Assembly (NCBI GenBank): GCA_900557035.1
Contig: USRA01000003.1
Location: 1 to 64,000, forward strand
DNA from: an uncultured Prevotella sp.
GTDB lineage: Bacteria; Bacteroidota; Bacteroidia; Bacteroidales; Bacteroidaceae
Direction: 5' to 3'
Length of the DNA stretch: 64,000 nt
The position numbers and the translations under genes were made by a program. A model generated the notes under the pieces. It did no database searches. It saw only the letters and a program-made list of their open reading frames with translations, and was not told the origin of the DNA. Below, piece by piece: positions 60,913-64,000 of the stretch (the stretch's first letter is position 1; each line of letters begins with the position of its first letter).

Positions 60913-62190
60913 ATGAAAATAAGATTAGGATTACTCATTTTAGCTTTGGTTGCGGGGGCTGTGACGGCGGATGCCCAACGTTCCCGCAAGCCTCATGTGG
61001 TAGTGAAAACTCCATCGATGGTGGAGAGTTATGTGGACTCGCTGGCTCACATCAGGGAGCGTATTGACTCTACTGAGATGTCTTCGGATGACTCCCGATA
61101 TGCCATGCTCTTCACCCCGCTCACGTATTATCGTTCCCCTGCCAATCATTTCCTGCGCCTCCGTCCTAATGGAGAAATAGGCGATTCGCTTGGCGTGATG
61201 CTCGATAAGACCTTGATGGATGTTTATCTCAGCCGACCAGACCTGGTGAAGACTACGCAGCGACACCTGGAAGAGGTGGGCGCTCCGATTGTGGCGGATA
61301 CTAAAGTCAAAAAGCCGAAGCGCGACATCATAGAAGAAGCGGCGCCTAAGGCTATCGAACCGGAAGCAGGACCGATGGATCTCGTCATCTTCAAGCCTAA
61401 CTTCTGGACTTTTGGAGGTGACTACTATCTGCAGTTCCTGCAAAACTATGTGTCTGACAACTGGTATAAGGGGGGTGAGAGCAACTACTCTCTGTTGGGA
61501 CGCGTAACGATGCTGGCGAATTACAACAATAAGCAGAAGGTGAAGTGGGAGAACAAGCTGGAGATGCGATTGGGCTACCAGTCCTCCAAGGGAGACTCTG
61601 TGCATTCGCTCAAGACATCCGACGACTTGATCCGATATACCAGTAAGTTGGGTCTTCAGGCATCCAGGAAATGGTATTATACCATCCAGATGGTGGCGCA
61701 GACGCAGTTTGCCCATGGTTATAAGAGCAATGACAAGAAGGTGTATTCCGATTTCTTCTCACCATTCAATCTGAATATCTCTGTCGGTATGGATTATTCG
61801 GTAGATTGGTTGAATCACAAGCTGAAGGGTAGTGCCCATCTGGCTCCTCTGGCGTTCAACTGGAAGTATGTGGGCCGTGAGGATCTTGCCACAAGATACG
61901 GTTTGAAGGAGGGACAGCATGGTATGACCGATTACGGTTCTGAGTGTACCTTCGATCTGACCTGGCAGGTGATGGAGAACCTGAAGTGGAAGACCCGTCT
62001 CTGGGGATATACTACTTACAAGCGTGCTGAGATTGAGTGGGAAAACACGATTACCTTCCAGTTCAATCGCTATATTTCATCGAATATCTTCCTCTATCCT
62101 CGTTTCGATGATGGAGCGCAGCGTAAGGATGACCAGAGCTATTGGCAGTTTAAGGAGTTCATGTCTATCGGATTCTCTTACTCTTTCTAG
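60913..62190 (+). CDS. DUF3078 outer-membrane protein
   Basis: A 425-residue exported protein. Signal peptide MKIRLGLLILALVAGAVTADAQ; a charged periplasmic stretch to about 150; then a DUF3078 beta-barrel: FWTFGGDYYLQFLQNYVSDNWYKGGESNYSLLGRVTMLANYNNKQKVKWENKLEMRLGYQ, ending with FMSIGFSYSF, a terminal aromatic typical of outer-membrane barrels. Function unknown. ATG 60913 is preceded by AAGGA and lies downstream of the -7 box. Confidence 0.85.
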   Translation: MKIRLGLLILALVAGAVTADAQRSRKPHVVVKTPSMVESYVDSLAHIRERIDSTEMSSDDSRYAMLFTPLTYYRSPANHFLRLRPNGEIGDSLGVMLDKTLMDVYLSRPDLVKTTQRHLEEVGAPIVADTKVKKPKRDIIEEAAPKAIEPEAGPMDLVIFKPNFWTFGGDYYLQFLQNYVSDNWYKGGESNYSLLGRVTMLANYNNKQKVKWENKLEMRLGYQSSKGDSVHSLKTSDDLIRYTSKLGLQASRKWYYTIQMVAQTQFAHGYKSNDKKVYSDFFSPFNLNISVGMDYSVDWLNHKLKGSAHLAPLAFNWKYVGREDLATRYGLKEGQHGMTDYGSECTFDLTWQVMENLKWKTRLWGYTTYKRAEIEWENTITFQFNRYISSNIFLYPRFDDGAQRKDDQSYWQFKEFMSIGFSYSF

Positions 62191-62192
62191 CA

Positions 62193-62264
62193 AGAGATAG
62201 AGCATATACGAGAGATAGAGCATATACAAGAGATAGAGCATATACAAGAGATAGAGCATATATA
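62193..62264. repeat. Four 18-bp tandem repeats
   Basis: AGAGATAGAGCATATACA-type units at 62193, 62211, 62229 and 62247, nearly identical, directly after the DUF3078 stop and abutting the terminator palindrome. On the minus strand they read as LYMLYL-type hydrophobic hexapeptides. Confidence 0.9.
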
Positions 62265-62309
62265 TGATAAAGGCTCGTTCCAAATCGATTTGGAACGAGC
62301 CTTTATCAT
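62264..62309. terminator. 46-bp perfect palindrome, bidirectional terminator
   Basis: ATGATAAAGGCTCGTTCCAA... is exactly self-complementary across 62264-62309 (23 bp per arm, no loop beyond the centre CG). It lies between the convergent DUF3078 and porin genes. Confidence 0.88.
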
Positions 62310-62321
62310 ATCTGTTATCTA

Positions 62322-63491
62322 TTAGAAGCGGAAGCAGACTTCTGCATCTGCCATGGAGTAATTGTGCTTGGCGAGGGTCTTGTCATTCACCAATGCATAC
62401 TCGGTGAGGATGCTGATTCGCTTGCCGATATGGAAGTTCAGACCTGCCTCATACTGAGTCTTCTGCATGTTGTTCTTGCCGTTAGGCTGATACATGTCGT
62501 AACGAGCCTTGATGTCTATCTTGTTGCCCTTTGGCAATTTAGCTAAAGGAGCGATGACGAGACCGTATACGCCTTGAGCCTTATTGCCAATCTTCGCATT
62601 CAGGTTGCAATTTTTGGCATCTGCATCATTGAAGTTGTTGATGCTCTTTGCGAATGCCTTTCCTGTGGAGTGGATATATTCGGAGCGAACGGTCCAGCCA
62701 TCCTGCTTGTATTCGAATGAGAAGGCATAGCGGTTTTGGCTGAGCTTGCGAACGCCAGAGCGTTCCTGAATGTCGGCTGTATAGGAGGCATCATGCTCGT
62801 CGGTCCATGTTCCCTTTCTTGCGTAAGAGCCTGTCCAGCCGAAGGCTCCGATGCGCATGCCCTGGATAGGCATTACCCAGATGCCACCGATGACATTCTT
62901 CTGATTATCAACGTCCTTGGTGTTGATGCCCTGACCGTTGAATATGCCTATCTGATAGTGCAAGAGGTTGCGGTTATTGGCATTCTTGAGGAAATCACCC
63001 TGCAGCTGCAGACCGATGTCACGACCATTGGATGCGTGTTCGCCGGCACGGTCGCTGAAGCCAGCCAGCTTGCTCACGTTCTGAGAGTATCCCATGAAGC
63101 CCTGTTCGATAGGGTGCATCGGATTCTCGAAGGTGAATGGATTCTTGAACTGACCAATCTTCACCTTGAAGTACTCGAACTTCTGCCATTCAGCAAACAG
63201 GTCCACCATTCTTGGGCTTGACCCCAGGTTGGAAGTGTTGCCGTTGAACTGAATCTGAGTCTTCCAGTAGAAGTCGTCGGCAATGCGACCTTCGAGAGCG
63301 ATACGAGCCATACGAATGTTGAATGAGTTGGATTCAGCATCTTTCTGTCCGCTGTACTGATACTGGGTCATTCCATAACCCGACAATTTCACATTGCTCA
63401 ACCATGAAGGCAATTCGATGGTCTGCTTTTTCTGTCCGCTGGCTGAGACTGCAGTCAAAGCCATGAGCGCCATGATGATACTCTTTTTCAT
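62322..63491 (-). CDS. Phosphate-selective-type porin (OprO/OprP family)
   Basis: A 389-residue outer-membrane protein. Signal peptide MKKSIIMALMALTAVSASGQ. Barrel strands typical of the O/P porin family: VKLSGYGMTQYQYSG, FNIRMARIALEGRIADDFYWKTQIQFNG, MVDLFAEWQKFEYFKVKIGQFKNPFTFENPM, with terminal AEVCFRF. The family forms anion channels in Pseudomonas; many Bacteroidota members lack a tested substrate. No phosphate-uptake genes are nearby. Confidence 0.85.
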   Translation of the reverse strand: MKKSIIMALMALTAVSASGQKKQTIELPSWLSNVKLSGYGMTQYQYSGQKDAESNSFNIRMARIALEGRIADDFYWKTQIQFNGNTSNLGSSPRMVDLFAEWQKFEYFKVKIGQFKNPFTFENPMHPIEQGFMGYSQNVSKLAGFSDRAGEHASNGRDIGLQLQGDFLKNANNRNLLHYQIGIFNGQGINTKDVDNQKNVIGGIWVMPIQGMRIGAFGWTGSYARKGTWTDEHDASYTADIQERSGVRKLSQNRYAFSFEYKQDGWTVRSEYIHSTGKAFAKSINNFNDADAKNCNLNAKIGNKAQGVYGLVIAPLAKLPKGNKIDIKARYDMYQPNGKNNMQKTQYEAGLNFHIGKRISILTEYALVNDKTLAKHNYSMADAEVCFRF

Positions 63492-63515
63492 CTTGTTTCT
63501 ATTTTGATTTTAGGT

Positions 63516-64000
63516 TTATTTCTTGGCAGCGAGTTCCTCTTCTGTCAGGTCTTCTGCCTGGGCAGCCTGAGCAGCGAGCTTCTCTGCCTCCTTGGCAGCC
63601 TTGGCTTCTGCTATCGCCTTTTCACGCTCCTTGCGCTCCTTCAGCTTCTGCTTGATTTCAGCATCGCTGCGCTTTTCGAGCAATACCACGTTCTCTACGT
63701 GCGGAGTATGAGGGAACATGTCAACTGGCTGAACGGCAGCCACCTTGTAGTGGTCATCCATCAGCTGCAGGTCGCGAGCCTGGGTAGCTGGATTGCAGCT
63801 TACATATACGATGCGGTTAGGCGCGGCATTCAGAATCACGTTGACTACATCCGGGTGCATTCCGGCACGTGGAGGGTCGGTGATGATGACGTCTGGACGA
63901 CCATGCTGGGCAATGAAGTCATTGGTCAGGATATCCTTCATATCGCCTGCATAGAAGAGGGTGTTCTCAATGTTGTTCACCTGGGAATTCACCTTGGCAT
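63516..64000 (-). CDS. rlmD: 23S rRNA (uracil-1939 C5) methyltransferase, C-terminal part, 5' end outside window
   Basis: The C-terminal 160 or so residues of a TrmA/RlmD-type methyltransferase: DVIITDPPRAGMHPDVVNVI (the DPPR-G motif), RIVYVSCNPATQARDL (SCNPxT with the catalytic cysteine) and FPHTPHVENVVLLEKR. The frame is open to the window edge (AKV upstream of the first Met), so the gene continues to the right. After the family's normal end there is a charged extension of about 50 residues (KERKEREKAIAEAKAAKEAEKL...) likely to be a coiled coil. This resembles tails found on Bacteroidota RlmD proteins. Confidence 0.9.
   Translation of the reverse strand, partial: AKVNSQVNNIENTLFYAGDMKDILTNDFIAQHGRPDVIITDPPRAGMHPDVVNVILNAAPNRIVYVSCNPATQARDLQLMDDHYKVAAVQPVDMFPHTPHVENVVLLEKRSDAEIKQKLKERKEREKAIAEAKAAKEAEKLAAQAAQAEDLTEEELAAKK

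Noticed and set aside
62077-62283. 68-codon minus-strand ORF with LYMLYL repeats
   Set aside because: Produced by the 18-bp repeats and overlapping the DUF3078 gene and terminator; no start signal.

Overview
The window looks like a chromosomal segment of a Prevotella/Segatella-type member of the Bacteroidales. The reasons are: many Bacteroidota-restricted families (DUF5020, DUF4494, DUF4491, DUF3943, DUF3078, EFR1 ferredoxin, GIN-domain lipoprotein, a T9SS type B sorting domain); a short primary sigma factor without region 1.1; repeated TAnnTTTG -7 boxes, often with a TTTG -33 box 19-21 bp upstream; and start codons that mostly lack a Shine-Dalgarno sequence. Most of the window is ordinary core genome. 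No tRNA, rRNA, prophage, IS element or CRISPR array was seen.

Layout. 0-1.3 kb: end of pflB, two tiny membrane ORFs and pflA (anaerobic pyruvate cleavage). 1.25-3.0 kb: accessory patch with a frameshifted response regulator, a zeta-like kinase toxin with a small upstream partner, and a 22-bp-period repeat array. 3-14 kb: GIN-domain lipoprotein, DUF5020 protein, pyrB-pyrI-glyA operon, PBP1A, then pheT-yebC-TSCPD. 14-25 kb: small lipoprotein, lepA, a Crp/Fnr regulator, two tandem acyl-CoA ligases, an FtsX/LolE-like permease, a class I aminotransferase, DUF4494 and the YggS PLP protein. 25-32 kb: M6 protease, EFR1, DUF1573, a divergent second UvrA, rlmH and DUF4491. 32-46 kb: phosphosugar mutase, a LA_2272-repeat/DUF3943 outer-membrane protein, a PurF homologue without its catalytic cysteine, canonical uvrA, a mini T9SS protein, a LysM/periplasmic-binding fusion, an outer-membrane barrel, an MFS transporter and a WG-repeat protein. 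46-55 kb: rpoD, a POT peptide transporter convergent with an S9 peptidase, a membrane-bound AraC regulator and DUF1846. 55-57 kb: a three-gene HipBST-like toxin-antitoxin operon followed by a rhodanese lipoprotein, bracketed by two hairpins with the same core. 57-64 kb: pyrG-yidC, DUF3078 protein, a phosphate-selective-type porin and the 3' part of rlmD.

The most interesting material is (1) the split-HipA (HipB/HipS/HipT-like) operon with five copies of one operator-like motif around it and a 26-bp duplication at the hipS/hipT junction; (2) a set of intergenic arrays whose sequences differ but whose pitch is a constant 21-22 bp, several made of short palindromes; (3) a PurF-like protein that keeps its PRTase and Fe-S cysteines but has lost the glutaminase nucleophile; and (4) a zeta-type toxin pair.
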